Assembly: GCA_964626595.1 (NCBI GenBank) | Contig: CAZVFU010000058.1 | Location: 1 to 14,254, forward strand | Direction: 5' to 3' | Source of the DNA: JAWLFI01 sp964626595 | GTDB taxonomy: Bacteria; Bacteroidota; Bacteroidia; Chitinophagales; Saprospiraceae | Length of the DNA: 14,254 nucleotides | Shown here: piece by piece, positions 1 through 9,850 of the stretch | Layout of the letters: each line of letters begins with the position of its first letter | How positions within the stretch are numbered: the stretch's first letter is position 1 | Notes under the pieces: model-generated | What the model saw: the letters and a program-made list of their open reading frames with translations, nothing else | Told to the model about the DNA's origin: nothing | The model's database searches: none | Program-made: the position numbers and the translations under genes

Positions 1-30
1 CCCTGGCGCTTGCGCCCTCCGGGCGCTGAT
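1..30. repeat. GC-rich hairpin-rich repeat fragment at the left edge
   Basis: Two overlapping inverted repeats are visible: ggcgc-tt-gcgcc at 5-16 and gcgccc-tcc-gggcgc at 12-26. They share bases, so only one can form at a time. The first eight bases, ccctggcg, recur at 14100-14107 inside another GC-rich block, which suggests a common repeat family. The block lies downstream of the comM stop codon on the minus strand and could act as a 3' boundary hairpin. No T-run follows it, so it is not a standard intrinsic terminator. The element is cut by the window edge. Confidence 0.45.
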
Positions 31-117
31 TCACTCTTAGAACGATCATTTTCTATGAAACACTCATCAAAGCCAGCGGGCTCCATTGAAAAACGGAAAC
101 GAAAGATAAAACACCCT

Positions 118-1671
118 CTACCCAGCCCAACCGGATCGATCCAGATTCCGATATTGAATGGCTTCAGCGATATGTGCACTCTCGATATTCTGCTCTCCTG
201 CTAAATCAGCAATCGTTCGGGCCACCTTCACAATTCGATCGTAAGCGCGGGCAGATAACTGTAATTGCTCCATCGCTCGCTTTAATAGAGCAGAGCTATC
301 TGAATTCAGTATACAGCTTTGGCGGACAATATGACTTGGCATTTGCGCATTACTGTAAATAGACATACCTTCAAAGCGCGATGATTGTTGTTCTCTAGCC
401 AACTGTACGCGCTCGCGAATATCCGCTGACTTTTCCTTAGCCGGCTTAAAATCCGAAAGTTCATCATAAGAAACCGGAGTTACTTCAACATGCAGATCAA
501 TCCGATCCAGAAGTGGACCGGAGATTTTATTCAAGTATCGCTTTACCTCACCCGGCCCGCACATACATTCCTTCTCCGGATGATTATAAAACCCACATGG
601 ACACGGATTCATCGAAGCAATAAGCATAAAACTCGCCGGATAGTCAACCGTTATTTTAGCACGAGAAATGGTCACTCGACGCTCTTCCATGGGCTGCCTG
701 AGAACTTCCAAAACCTGCCGCTGAAATTCAGGCAGCTCATCTAAAAATAAAACCCCATTATGGGCTAATGAGATTTCTCCCGGCAGGGGATTGGATCCAC
801 CCCCTACCAAAGCAACATTACTAATGGTGTGATGCGGCGAGCGAAAGGGGCGCTGCGGCATCAGTGCCGTATCTTCGGGCAGTAAACCCGAAACCGAATG
901 GATTTTAGTGGTCTCTAATGCTTCTACTAAACTTAATGGCGGTAAAATGGTGGGAAGTCGTCTGGCGAGCATCGTCTTTCCGGCCCCGGGTGGACCGATC
1001 AGAATTACGTTGTGCCCCCCGGCAGCGGCAATTTCCATGGCCCGCTTGATTTTCTCCTGCCCCTTTACATCGCAAAAGTCTAAGTCATTTTCTTTTTTCT
1101 GTTGAAGGAAAATAGTTCGCGTTTCTACCTCGACCCGGTCGTGTTGTTCGGGAGCCTGCACAACTGAAATAGCCTCTTGCAAGTCCTCAACCCCATATAC
1201 ATCCAGCCCATTGACTATGGCGGCCTCTTTGGAATTAGCTTTTGGAAGTATAATCCCCTTAAAACCCTCCTTTTGGGCCTGGATGGCGATGGGAAGCGCA
1301 CCTCGTATAGGGCGAAGAGAACCATCGAGAGACAATTCACCCATTATGACAAACTCCGACAATTCCGCAGGTCCAATCAGCCTGCTCGCGGACAGTACGC
1401 CTAAAGCAATGGGCAGATCAAAAGCTGAGCCCTCCTTACGAATATCTGCCGGCGCCAAATTAACGATGACCTTTCGGCGGGGAAACTTAAATCCAATATT
1501 TGTCACGGCAGATTCCATGCGCTGGTATCCTTCTTTTACCGCATTATCCGGCAATCCGACCAGTGCATAAGCATTCTGATTAGGGGCCAATGGCCCTCCA
1601 ATATTCACTTCAACGGTAATAGTGCGGGCATCTACTCCAAAAACAGCACTGGCATAAGTCTTAACTAACAT
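118..1671 (-). CDS. comM: ComM/YifB family AAA+ ATPase (Mg chelatase-like helicase)
   Basis: The 517-residue protein has the full ComM architecture and the family's usual length. An N-terminal ChlI/Lon-protease-like fold spans about 20-145, with the conserved stretch NLAPADIRKEGSAFDLPIAL near 71-90. The Mg-chelatase-type AAA+ core spans about 200-400, with Walker A GPPGAGKT at 226-233, Walker B LFLDE ending at D311-E312, and a probable arginine finger in LLDRIDL (R390). A C-terminal Mg_chelatase_C helical domain spans about 410-510. Four cysteines (C357, C359, C369, C371) form the CPC...CMC cluster typical of the family. In other bacteria ComM is a hexameric branch-migration helicase that extends homologous strand integration during natural transformation; it is not a magnesium chelatase. 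The start is the first ATG, after an A/T-rich leader without a Shine-Dalgarno sequence. The gene lies 224 bp downstream of pbpC, so it is probably transcribed separately, but I see no clear promoter. Confidence 0.95.
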   Translation of the reverse strand: MLVKTYASAVFGVDARTITVEVNIGGPLAPNQNAYALVGLPDNAVKEGYQRMESAVTNIGFKFPRRKVIVNLAPADIRKEGSAFDLPIALGVLSASRLIGPAELSEFVIMGELSLDGSLRPIRGALPIAIQAQKEGFKGIILPKANSKEAAIVNGLDVYGVEDLQEAISVVQAPEQHDRVEVETRTIFLQQKKENDLDFCDVKGQEKIKRAMEIAAAGGHNVILIGPPGAGKTMLARRLPTILPPLSLVEALETTKIHSVSGLLPEDTALMPQRPFRSPHHTISNVALVGGGSNPLPGEISLAHNGVLFLDELPEFQRQVLEVLRQPMEERRVTISRAKITVDYPASFMLIASMNPCPCGFYNHPEKECMCGPGEVKRYLNKISGPLLDRIDLHVEVTPVSYDELSDFKPAKEKSADIRERVQLAREQQSSRFEGMSIYSNAQMPSHIVRQSCILNSDSSALLKRAMEQLQLSARAYDRIVKVARTIADLAGEQNIESAHIAEAIQYRNLDRSGWAG

Positions 1672-1895
1672 AAAATAAAATTCAACTCATTAACTAACTA
1701 TATATAAGTGTAAAAAAAAGCCTAAAGCGTTCCATGGTTTTTAAAACAATTCTAAACAAGTAGCGAATTTGAGGGCCTATTCCATCTAAAATACATAGGG
1801 AGCGCCGCACATTAATTAAATGCTACTCAGGTCTCTCCGCCGAAATCCCAATAAAGAATACCTCTCCAGATAGATTCCAGCTTAGTTAAAATGGA

Positions 1896-4169
1896 TCACG
1901 ATTTATCTCGCTTCACAACCTCAAACTGCACTTCGTCCTCCTGACCCGACTGATTGACAACATACAACTGATGAGACCCTACTGGAAGATCTAAATCTAA
2001 TTCGTGCAAACCTGAAGTGGCACTGTGGAAACGACCATTGATGTACCAAAAGAGTTTGTCATTGAGATCAGAAGAGTTGGCCGCTACTTTAACATGCGAT
2101 GTCATTTGATCCAATTTTTTAGGAATGAAAATCACTCGTTCAGGGGTAGGATATATTATTCTCAACTGGACCGGGCTATTGATGAAGGTCCTGTCCACTT
2201 TATCACTGTTCATCAGTTGTCCGTAGTGTTTTTGATAATAGTAATTTGCTACCGGATCCATATTGAGTACTGTATCAGATGGTCCCGGGTGAGTGGCTGA
2301 AATTTCATGTGAATGGCACTGTCTTAAATGATGAAAGTGGTCGGATATGGACACCAGCTGCCCATTTCTACAAAGAGGTCCCTTGAGCCGACCTGTTTCA
2401 AGACAAGCCGACAAATAGGAGCGGGCATGAAGATCCGGGAAATCCGTTACTGCGGGCAGAGATGCAAAAATCCGAAATAAAACGGGAGCGGCCTTTTGAG
2501 CTCCTGTCAGATCATAGACTCCTATCCCATCCTCATTGCCTACCCAAACGGCTACAGTATATTCCGGGCTGGTGCCAATGGCCCAGGCATCCCGATGACC
2601 GTAACTTGTGCCTGTTTTCCATGAAATAGGAGTCCCTCCATACTTAATAAAGTGCTGCTCTTCAATCGGACGCTCTACAGAAGCCATGGCTTCCAGACTA
2701 TGGTCAACGGCTATGGGATCAAAAGCGAAGGAGGCATTTGATCGGGAGCTTGAATCTTGAGACAAAAAGCGGAGCTTGCCAAAGGGCTCCCTTTCATCGT
2801 TTTGATTCAAAGCCAGTCCCTTGTAAAGGCGGGCCAACTCCCACATACTTGCTTCTGCTCCGCCGAGTATGAGGCTCAATCCATGATAATGAGCATTGGA
2901 GTTTAGGTATTTTAGGCCCAGGTGGTTTTTTAATAAAGCATGGAAGGACTCCATACCCACATAATTCAATGCCCGAACAGCCGGGACATTTAAAGACTGA
3001 CTAACCATTTGATCGAAATTCACCCACCCCCGGTATTTTCGGTCAAAGTTTTTAGGTGAGAACCCTTGAATATTTGTGGGAATATCCTTAATCAATTCGT
3101 GCGGCATGAAATATCCCTGATCAAGCGCATAGGCATACAGGAAAGGTTTGAGTAGGCTGCCAAATGATCTGGGCGCTTGAATGCAATCCACGTAACGGCT
3201 ATTTCCATTTCTGTCAGCAGAGTTCCCGACATAAGCAAGGACTTCATTGTTTTTATTATCGATCACCAGAGCAGCTGAGTTATCAATCCCATCTTGCTGA
3301 TACACTTGCGAAAATTCATCTACAATCGACTGGACAGCTGTTTGAAGGTGGAGGTCTAAGGTGGAATGAAATTCGAAAGCATCTTGGTCCTGCGCTTGAC
3401 AAAACTGCAGGGTGTGCCAGGCTGTAAGAGGAAGGTCGGATTGAAAACGTGGGACCTCCTCATCACGGGAAAGACGGTAGTCTATTTTCGAAATAACTCC
3501 TTTCTTCCACAACTTCTTCAATAAAAAGTTGCGCCTTTGCTTCAGCAATGCGGTATTGCGTGAAAGGTGTACAGTGGCTGGAGAGTTAGGGAGAACGGCC
3601 AAAGTGGCATATTCTGCAAGCGACAGATTATTGAGATCTCGCTGAAAATAGCGCCAGGCCGCCGTAGAAGCGCCAACTGTATTACCGCCAAAAGGTGCCA
3701 ACCCAGCCCATATTTGCAAAATCTCCTCCTTAGAGTGCATAAACTCAAGCTTAAGTGCTCCTAAACTTTCGATCATTTTTTGCCACAAGTTCCGGCGTCG
3801 ATTACCTCTGTACATCCGCATAACCTGCATACTCAAAGTACTAGCGCCACGAACGATTTGCCCTTCTTTTAAGTTTATCCACAAGGCCTTGACTCCAGAT
3901 ACTGGATTGATGCCGGGATGCCAATGAAAGTATTCGTCTTCATAATATCGAATACATGTACTGAACTGATCAGGCAAAGCCTCTTTGGTGGGAAACCTCC
4001 ACTGATGATCAGAGGCAATCTGGGCGGCGAGTAAACTTCCGTGACGGTCATACAGAACATGACTGTATTCTTGGCTATCATCGGGAATAGGAATGATCAG
4101 GATAGCCAAAATGAATGCCAGAGCAAAAAGAAAGGCAGCCCATATCATATGTGTTCGAGAGACGATCAT
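1896..4169 (-). CDS. pbpC: Penicillin-binding protein 1C (bifunctional GT51 transglycosylase/transpeptidase)
   Basis: The 757-residue inner-membrane protein has an N-terminal membrane anchor at about 9-28. A GT51 glycosyltransferase domain spans about 45-230, with EDEYFHWHPG (catalytic E77), GASTLSMQ at 108-115, and the APFGGN stretch at 158-163 typical of PBP1C. The penicillin-binding transpeptidase domain, about 295-580, has all three active-site motifs: S338-L-L-K341, S392-L-N394 and K518-T-G-T-S522. The last 90 residues or so, from about 668, match the BiPBP_C immunoglobulin-like domain that distinguishes PBP1C from PBP1A and PBP1B. The enzyme polymerises lipid II and crosslinks peptidoglycan. 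The start codon overlaps the stop of the upstream macroglobulin gene (ATGA), which fixes this start and implies translational coupling. ATG at codon 8 is a less likely alternative. The proposed joint role, wall repair after attack while the macroglobulin traps proteases, is a hypothesis from the literature on this gene pair. Confidence 0.96.
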   Translation of the reverse strand: MIVSRTHMIWAAFLFALAFILAILIIPIPDDSQEYSHVLYDRHGSLLAAQIASDHQWRFPTKEALPDQFSTCIRYYEDEYFHWHPGINPVSGVKALWINLKEGQIVRGASTLSMQVMRMYRGNRRRNLWQKMIESLGALKLEFMHSKEEILQIWAGLAPFGGNTVGASTAAWRYFQRDLNNLSLAEYATLAVLPNSPATVHLSRNTALLKQRRNFLLKKLWKKGVISKIDYRLSRDEEVPRFQSDLPLTAWHTLQFCQAQDQDAFEFHSTLDLHLQTAVQSIVDEFSQVYQQDGIDNSAALVIDNKNNEVLAYVGNSADRNGNSRYVDCIQAPRSFGSLLKPFLYAYALDQGYFMPHELIKDIPTNIQGFSPKNFDRKYRGWVNFDQMVSQSLNVPAVRALNYVGMESFHALLKNHLGLKYLNSNAHYHGLSLILGGAEASMWELARLYKGLALNQNDEREPFGKLRFLSQDSSSRSNASFAFDPIAVDHSLEAMASVERPIEEQHFIKYGGTPISWKTGTSYGHRDAWAIGTSPEYTVAVWVGNEDGIGVYDLTGAQKAAPVLFRIFASLPAVTDFPDLHARSYLSACLETGRLKGPLCRNGQLVSISDHFHHLRQCHSHEISATHPGPSDTVLNMDPVANYYYQKHYGQLMNSDKVDRTFINSPVQLRIIYPTPERVIFIPKKLDQMTSHVKVAANSSDLNDKLFWYINGRFHSATSGLHELDLDLPVGSHQLYVVNQSGQEDEVQFEVVKRDKS

Positions 4170-7100
4170 TTTACTGTAACTCTCTTAGCAGCGGTTGTGG
4201 CAAATACATCCAAATCGTACATGTCAGCCGCACGGACTGAAGGAAGGTAATAATCTCCCAACAATTGGGCGCGGGCCTTGAAACTAAACACCCTGGAACT
4301 CTCTGGTCCATTTTTATTTAACTTAAAATAAGTGTAAACCTTATCGTCCCGAAAATCCTGAAAGGTGAAGTTATTGTAGGCGTTTGACTGCACATCCGCT
4401 GTATTCAAAATTCTTGGATTCAATAGCTCCCAACCCGATGGTGACTTTACCGTAAGAGCCATGTAGTCCAGATTCACATTCGATTCATTTCGCACTTCGA
4501 CTCTGATAATGACTTCCTCACCTTGCTCCAGTAGGTCCGGCGCATTACCTGAACGATATGGGGTATGATAAGAAACATTGAGAGAAAGGCTACTGGACTG
4601 AGCAGGTTCATAGAGCTCGGTAGGGATGGCACGTTCAATCCGCCGCAAATAGAGCCTTGATTTGCCATGATTGATCACATTTGCCTCTCCGTTCACTTCA
4701 TTGCTTTTCCAGGCAAAACGCTTGCTGCCTGCGACTTTTAATTTGTGCCTTTGATTGTATTGATCAGATTGAAGTTCAAAGTCAACCTCATCCGCTAAGG
4801 CATTTCCCTCTCCTAAATACCGATAGCAAGCTCTAAAAGCCTGTCCCATTTCTTGTGTGCTTACCCACCGTTTTTTATCAACATCCTCCACCCAGTGTTG
4901 GTAAAATCTTCTGGTGATCAAGTCAGGAAACAATTCTGAACCCAAGGCAATAATCACTGCCCGATTCCTCATAGAGGAACCCCAATAATAATAATTACTA
5001 CTTTCCCCTACCTTCTGAAGAGCGGTTTTCAACAGCCCCCTACCTACCTCAGGAAAGCCCGCATGACCATATGCTCCGGCCAAATAAGCCGTGGCCAAGG
5101 TTGTCAAACCCTTGCGAGATCTAAAACGGTTCATGGCTCCTTTCTGAGCATGTCCCGCCTTAGCCAAGACATACAATCGATAGGCCTGCACATTTTCTTC
5201 TCTCCTTACCCAATATCTATTTGTCATTGTTCCCTCTATCCGCCATGCGTTCGCCTTCGAAATGTTGTGGTTCACCCATCGTCGAATGGCTTCCTCAGAA
5301 ACAGTGCGGCTCGCAGATTGTGCCTCATGTAAAAAGAGTCCTGCATAAAGATCTGCCCATATACTATAATAGGATCCTCGCCAGTAATTGAACCGACCGC
5401 TACTAGTTTGGTAAGACTGAATTTTCAGAATAGTCGCGTCCAGGTAATCCACTGATTTTAATCGCTCCGACGGGCTTAGCTGCACTATCTTATCCAAATA
5501 TAACAAAGCATATCCTTTCGAAGTTAATTGCTCCAAACACCCATGGGGATACTCCAAAAGGCTTTCGTAATAGGAAACAAAATCTGGCATCATAGAACCA
5601 GAAACCACCATGTCCAGATGTTGGGTTTCCCTAAAGCCAAAACAGCTTAGGTCTATAGTCTTGGAATCCCCGGGTTCAATTTCGAAATACTCGCTTTCCG
5701 AAGCGTAAGAATTGGGGTAATTCACAAAGATCTTTGTTTCCTCTTTGCTTTTGTGTTTTCCAGAAGTGGCCAGGAAATTTAACTCCGCTGTGCCCGCCTT
5801 ATCCATTACGGTAATCGGAACCTGAGTGGTCAGTTGATCGCCGGAATCAAACGAAGCAGTAATACGGCTAGATTCAAATTTGACCTTGTTATTCTCACTT
5901 TTTAAATCGACTTGAACAGATTTGACTTCATCCTCATCCCTAAATAGAGTAATAGGCGCAATAACTTTATCTGACACATTCAATGCGCGGGGCAGTTGAC
6001 TCTGGATCATAAGCGGACTGGCAATTCTTACTTCCTTATCTGCATGGCCATACCGGTCTCGTCCGACCGCAACTACCATGACCTTGACTTTCCCAATGTA
6101 GTTTGGAATCTCAAAAGAATGCTCTTTAGTACCTCCTGCCTTGATTTTGAAGGGGCCTTGATGAAAAACAACAGGTTCAAAACGATTAAAATCGGCCGAT
6201 TCATCCAATAACTTGTTCAGGGCTTCATCACCTCCGATGCTGAGAATTCCGGCAAATGAGGGGTTCATGTAGTGGATGAGCTGTTTGAAAATATCCCATG
6301 TCTTTACCCTCAATGCCATCAATTTATTAAAATGAGCCCTTGGATTCGGAGTTTTATATCCGGTAATATTGAGTAGGCCTTGATCCACAATCGCTATGGT
6401 GTATTCCATGGGTCGATTCTCCTTCTCTGAAATCTGCAATTTCAGCGTAGAATTGGGTCTGGCTTTGTCGGGTCCCTTTATATCGGGCTGAAGGTCGCCT
6501 TCGAGGGTGTTGATTTTGATCTTTTTCACTCCGTACATTCGCATGGGTCGGTCATTATGGGTCTGCCCGTAATTTTGCACCACATGAACCGATAAAAAGA
6601 CATTGGGGGTCCACTCCCGTTTCACTTTCAAATCTATGGGCTCCCCATTTAAATCAGCCCAGAAGATGTCATGAACTTTACTCCCGGTTTCAATGCTAAT
6701 TAATGCTTTGGCTTTAGGGATCGTGGGCAAAGTCACCTTCATATTCTGCCCCGTAGTATAGGTGTTGGTGTCCGTTTGTAATTCGAGAACCTGTGGATTG
6801 ACCTGAGAAGCATAAGAGCGTGAGCTGACATTGTGGTATTTATATTCGGCTCTATGATCGGACTCCGGGTCCTTGAGTACGATCTTAAAACTACCCGATC
6901 CCCATTTATCCTTATCGTGAGTAAATGCGTACTTTCCATCGACAAATTTAATTTTAGCTTCGTGAACGAGCTCTCTTTTAATACCTGAGTGATAATTGTG
7001 TCCGCGCGACAGGCGATATCTGTCATACCACCAGTCTTTGCTGAATTTATAGACATAAAGGGAAGCCTCAGTTGTTCCTTTTTTGAAGTTTCCCTTTTGA

Positions 7101-9679
7101 TCGAGATGCACCAAATTGATTCCGGGTTTTTCATCGTAATTGAACGAGCCTCGCCATCCCCGACCGGACGCTTTTTGAATGCCCACATAGCTTTCAAAGG
7201 GAGACACCATAAATGTGCGTGTCATGGTATTGAGTCCACCGCCGGGAAGATCAATCTTACAATCCAAAAGAAGTCTGAACACCCCATCCATAGACTTGAA
7301 ACTGCGATCCTCGTCAAATGAAGCCCGACCTTTCTCATCTGTAGTTACTTTCAAAAACTCTGGGATTTGCCTCGAGTAGTTTTTCTTGTAAGGTAGAAAA
7401 CGATAGTTTTTAAAACCGGAAAAAGGAGAAGCCATTGCCCGCATATTCGAACTCAAATTCACATTGCCTCCCTTCAGCGGATAACCTGCCAGATAATCTA
7501 CAGCCACTTCGCCCCGGAACTGGTCCTCAAATATCCATTCATCCTCCTCATTCGGAAACTCAAATTGAATGTCTACTACATTGGGACGTATCGTTTCTAT
7601 GCGGATAGACTTTTGCTTTCTGTGTGGTCCCACCTGTATTTCGACCTTCCAAAACCCGGTGGGGGCATCTAAATTTGTACTCAAAGGAAAACTATAGATT
7701 GCTTTTTCAGTGACCGGTTGTACCATTTTAGAGTGTTGAACCCCTTTGGGATTAAAAAAGCGCACACTTAGGGGGAGATCAGGCTCAAATTCGAACTTAG
7801 CATGATTGAGCATGACATCCAGATAGATACTATCTCCCGGCCGCCAAATGTCCCTTTCTGTATAAGCGAAAATCCGATTGTCAATATCCTTCACCTCACT
7901 GCTCACATCGAACTCTGTTAGTGATAAAGCCGCCGCCGGATTTATATTATAATGAGAAGTCACGTCGTCATGAGCTACTTTTAATGCATGTGGAGTTTGA
8001 TTCAAGTCACTGAAACGAGCGACCCCATTGGATGAGGTCGAACCGGAGGCGATCGGTATGCCTTGTAAGTTGAGTAGCTCTACCTCTGCATTTGACGTCA
8101 AATTTTCTGTCATGAGGTCCTTAATGGCCACGATCCAATCATCTTGAGCTCGCTTAATAATAGGGAAGACATTTGTGCATTGAATATTCTTTATGATGGC
8201 AGAGCGTTCCATGTAATAGCTGATATGACATGGGTTATTGCGCTCTTTATAGTCAAACCCTCTCCAGTAGTAGCGGGATCCCTGATAATAATTGTTGTGA
8301 TAATAACCTCTTTGAACTCTATCGAAAAAAGCAGTTGTCACCTGCTTCGTTTCTTTATCCATTATTTCAGAATCAAGACATTCGAGGATCGTATTTGATG
8401 GTTCATAGGATAGCATAATAGTGTAGACCATACCCCTTTGCCGATCAAAAAGCTCAGATAAATCCAGGCCATATTCTGCCCATTGTTCGGCTTGAGAGTC
8501 ATTAGTGGTTAGTTGAAAATCCCGGCTGAGTTTAAGTCGTCCATACCGCCTGATTTCATGAAGGTCGACATTGGATAGTTGATTCCAGGAAACAAAACGA
8601 GTTGCATTTTTAGATGGAATTTCTACAACTTGAACATGGATAGATTTCAGTCCTTTGGCTTTGATAGGTAAATTAAAGTCACCTGAGCTGGGCAGATAAG
8701 TCCCTTCCGCCAACCATTGTACTGCAGGTTTTACCAATTGAATTTCTATCTGATAGCTCAGTGCAGATTGAAGCTTTACTCCGGTTTCCGACTGCAAAGA
8801 TCGATCGACATTCAAAGTTTGGTCTTCCCTGGACTGACTGGTAATATAGACTGTCAGCACATTGTTCTGAATGTCAAAAGTGGCTGCCTCCTGACCCAAT
8901 GTAATGAACCCGGTCTTGTCCTGTTCCGGATCAATCGCTTGTGAAAAATAAACTTTAAAGTGCTTGTTTTTTCGATTATAGTGAGTATTGACGACTTCGA
9001 AGACTTCCGGGTCGAATTGATATACGATGACCTCACCCTTTTCTTTGGAGTTCACCCCTTCTCCGTCCCAGGGAATACTCTCTAACTTATTATCATTGAC
9101 TAGTATACGAGCCAAATAGTGCAAATCATTCACCTGGGTAAGTTCGATTTTTTGCGCTGAATAAGTAAAAAGGGATTTTATGGCCTTAGGGGACTCCGGC
9201 AAGGAGGTAAACACATCCACTTCCAAAAACCTTTGGTTGCCCTTCAGCAATAATCCTTTACGCGAGACATCCAGGTGTTGGTCAAAAACAGTGACTTCAA
9301 TATTAAGCGCTTTTGAATTTCGAACAGAAAACCACTGGTCTAAATCGACGGATATAGAGTAAGTCTCTCCCCTTTCAAGGGATTCTAAGGGATTCATAAC
9401 CACATCTCCACGCACGGAGTCGATGTAAATATCGAATTCGAATTCTGGAGTTACTGAAATTCCAGCCCGCAATTCTAAAGTATCTGCCGTAAGAGGTTTT
9501 AGAGTTCGGAATACAATATCATCATTAGGCTTGATCATACCCTGAGTAAAGGCTGAAAAGTAATTCCGGGCTTCAAAATGCATGGAGTCTTCCTTGCTTA
9601 CTTCTGAATCTGATCTATCCTGACAACTAAATGGAACTATAATAAGAACTGAGAGTAAGAGGAAAATTATCTTTTTCAT
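4166..9679 (-). CDS. Thioester-containing bacterial alpha-2-macroglobulin lipoprotein (YfhM/ECAM-like)
   Basis: The 1837-residue protein begins with a lipoprotein signal (MKKIIFLLLSVLIIVPFSC, lipidated C19), so the ATG at 9677-9679 is chosen over an upstream in-frame ATG at 9841 that would bury the signal. N-terminal macroglobulin domains follow, including an MG2-type segment (YTERDIWRPGDSIYLDV, 607-623). The bait-region domain is at about 955-1105 and the A2M/MG8-type domain at about 1165-1240. A thioester domain at about 1365-1640 has the intact motif GCLEQ (C1381 to Q1384), and C-terminal MG domains end the protein. In E. coli the thioester form traps a protease covalently after bait cleavage. 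Here it should sit lipid-anchored in the periplasm or on the outer membrane. A tyrosine-rich stretch (Y459-Y489, nine Tyr in 31 residues) is notable. The gene overlaps pbpC by 4 bp. Of its 398-bp leader, about half is a GC-rich repeat block, and only a weak -7 box candidate (TATATTTC, 9709-9716) is seen. Confidence 0.94.
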   Translation of the reverse strand: MKKIIFLLLSVLIIVPFSCQDRSDSEVSKEDSMHFEARNYFSAFTQGMIKPNDDIVFRTLKPLTADTLELRAGISVTPEFEFDIYIDSVRGDVVMNPLESLERGETYSISVDLDQWFSVRNSKALNIEVTVFDQHLDVSRKGLLLKGNQRFLEVDVFTSLPESPKAIKSLFTYSAQKIELTQVNDLHYLARILVNDNKLESIPWDGEGVNSKEKGEVIVYQFDPEVFEVVNTHYNRKNKHFKVYFSQAIDPEQDKTGFITLGQEAATFDIQNNVLTVYITSQSREDQTLNVDRSLQSETGVKLQSALSYQIEIQLVKPAVQWLAEGTYLPSSGDFNLPIKAKGLKSIHVQVVEIPSKNATRFVSWNQLSNVDLHEIRRYGRLKLSRDFQLTTNDSQAEQWAEYGLDLSELFDRQRGMVYTIMLSYEPSNTILECLDSEIMDKETKQVTTAFFDRVQRGYYHNNYYQGSRYYWRGFDYKERNNPCHISYYMERSAIIKNIQCTNVFPIIKRAQDDWIVAIKDLMTENLTSNAEVELLNLQGIPIASGSTSSNGVARFSDLNQTPHALKVAHDDVTSHYNINPAAALSLTEFDVSSEVKDIDNRIFAYTERDIWRPGDSIYLDVMLNHAKFEFEPDLPLSVRFFNPKGVQHSKMVQPVTEKAIYSFPLSTNLDAPTGFWKVEIQVGPHRKQKSIRIETIRPNVVDIQFEFPNEEDEWIFEDQFRGEVAVDYLAGYPLKGGNVNLSSNMRAMASPFSGFKNYRFLPYKKNYSRQIPEFLKVTTDEKGRASFDEDRSFKSMDGVFRLLLDCKIDLPGGGLNTMTRTFMVSPFESYVGIQKASGRGWRGSFNYDEKPGINLVHLDQKGNFKKGTTEASLYVYKFSKDWWYDRYRLSRGHNYHSGIKRELVHEAKIKFVDGKYAFTHDKDKWGSGSFKIVLKDPESDHRAEYKYHNVSSRSYASQVNPQVLELQTDTNTYTTGQNMKVTLPTIPKAKALISIETGSKVHDIFWADLNGEPIDLKVKREWTPNVFLSVHVVQNYGQTHNDRPMRMYGVKKIKINTLEGDLQPDIKGPDKARPNSTLKLQISEKENRPMEYTIAIVDQGLLNITGYKTPNPRAHFNKLMALRVKTWDIFKQLIHYMNPSFAGILSIGGDEALNKLLDESADFNRFEPVVFHQGPFKIKAGGTKEHSFEIPNYIGKVKVMVVAVGRDRYGHADKEVRIASPLMIQSQLPRALNVSDKVIAPITLFRDEDEVKSVQVDLKSENNKVKFESSRITASFDSGDQLTTQVPITVMDKAGTAELNFLATSGKHKSKEETKIFVNYPNSYASESEYFEIEPGDSKTIDLSCFGFRETQHLDMVVSGSMMPDFVSYYESLLEYPHGCLEQLTSKGYALLYLDKIVQLSPSERLKSVDYLDATILKIQSYQTSSGRFNYWRGSYYSIWADLYAGLFLHEAQSASRTVSEEAIRRWVNHNISKANAWRIEGTMTNRYWVRREENVQAYRLYVLAKAGHAQKGAMNRFRSRKGLTTLATAYLAGAYGHAGFPEVGRGLLKTALQKVGESSNYYYWGSSMRNRAVIIALGSELFPDLITRRFYQHWVEDVDKKRWVSTQEMGQAFRACYRYLGEGNALADEVDFELQSDQYNQRHKLKVAGSKRFAWKSNEVNGEANVINHGKSRLYLRRIERAIPTELYEPAQSSSLSLNVSYHTPYRSGNAPDLLEQGEEVIIRVEVRNESNVNLDYMALTVKSPSGWELLNPRILNTADVQSNAYNNFTFQDFRDDKVYTYFKLNKNGPESSRVFSFKARAQLLGDYYLPSVRAADMYDLDVFATTAAKRVTVK

Positions 9680-9850
9680 CCGAAAGAAAATATGGTGAAA
9701 TAATTTTAGAAATATACAAAAAATGAATGACCGCTGAGAGGAACCTGTCCGGAAGCTTTGGTCTAATTTCCTAAATGCAATAATGGGTTCATCTTCATCT
9801 AAAAGAGAGGACCAGCTGAATGAAAATAAAATGTAGGGCATGGCACAGAG

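Noticed and set aside
1211..1570. 119-codon plus-strand frame antisense to comM
   Set aside because: It lies inside conserved ComM domain sequence and shows no protein family features.
118..1671. Magnesium chelatase subunit ChlI/BchI
   Set aside because: The N-terminal Lon-like domain, the CPC/CMC cysteines and the C-terminal domain are those of ComM/YifB, and no chelatase partner genes are present.
6739..7197. 152-codon frame on the minus strand inside the macroglobulin gene
   Set aside because: It lies wholly within a well-supported gene in another frame, and its product has no recognisable domain or signal.
9680..9841. Upstream in-frame extension of the macroglobulin gene (54 more codons)
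   Set aside because: It would place 54 residues ahead of a clear lipoprotein signal peptide and lipobox, and the extra residues look like translated leader DNA.
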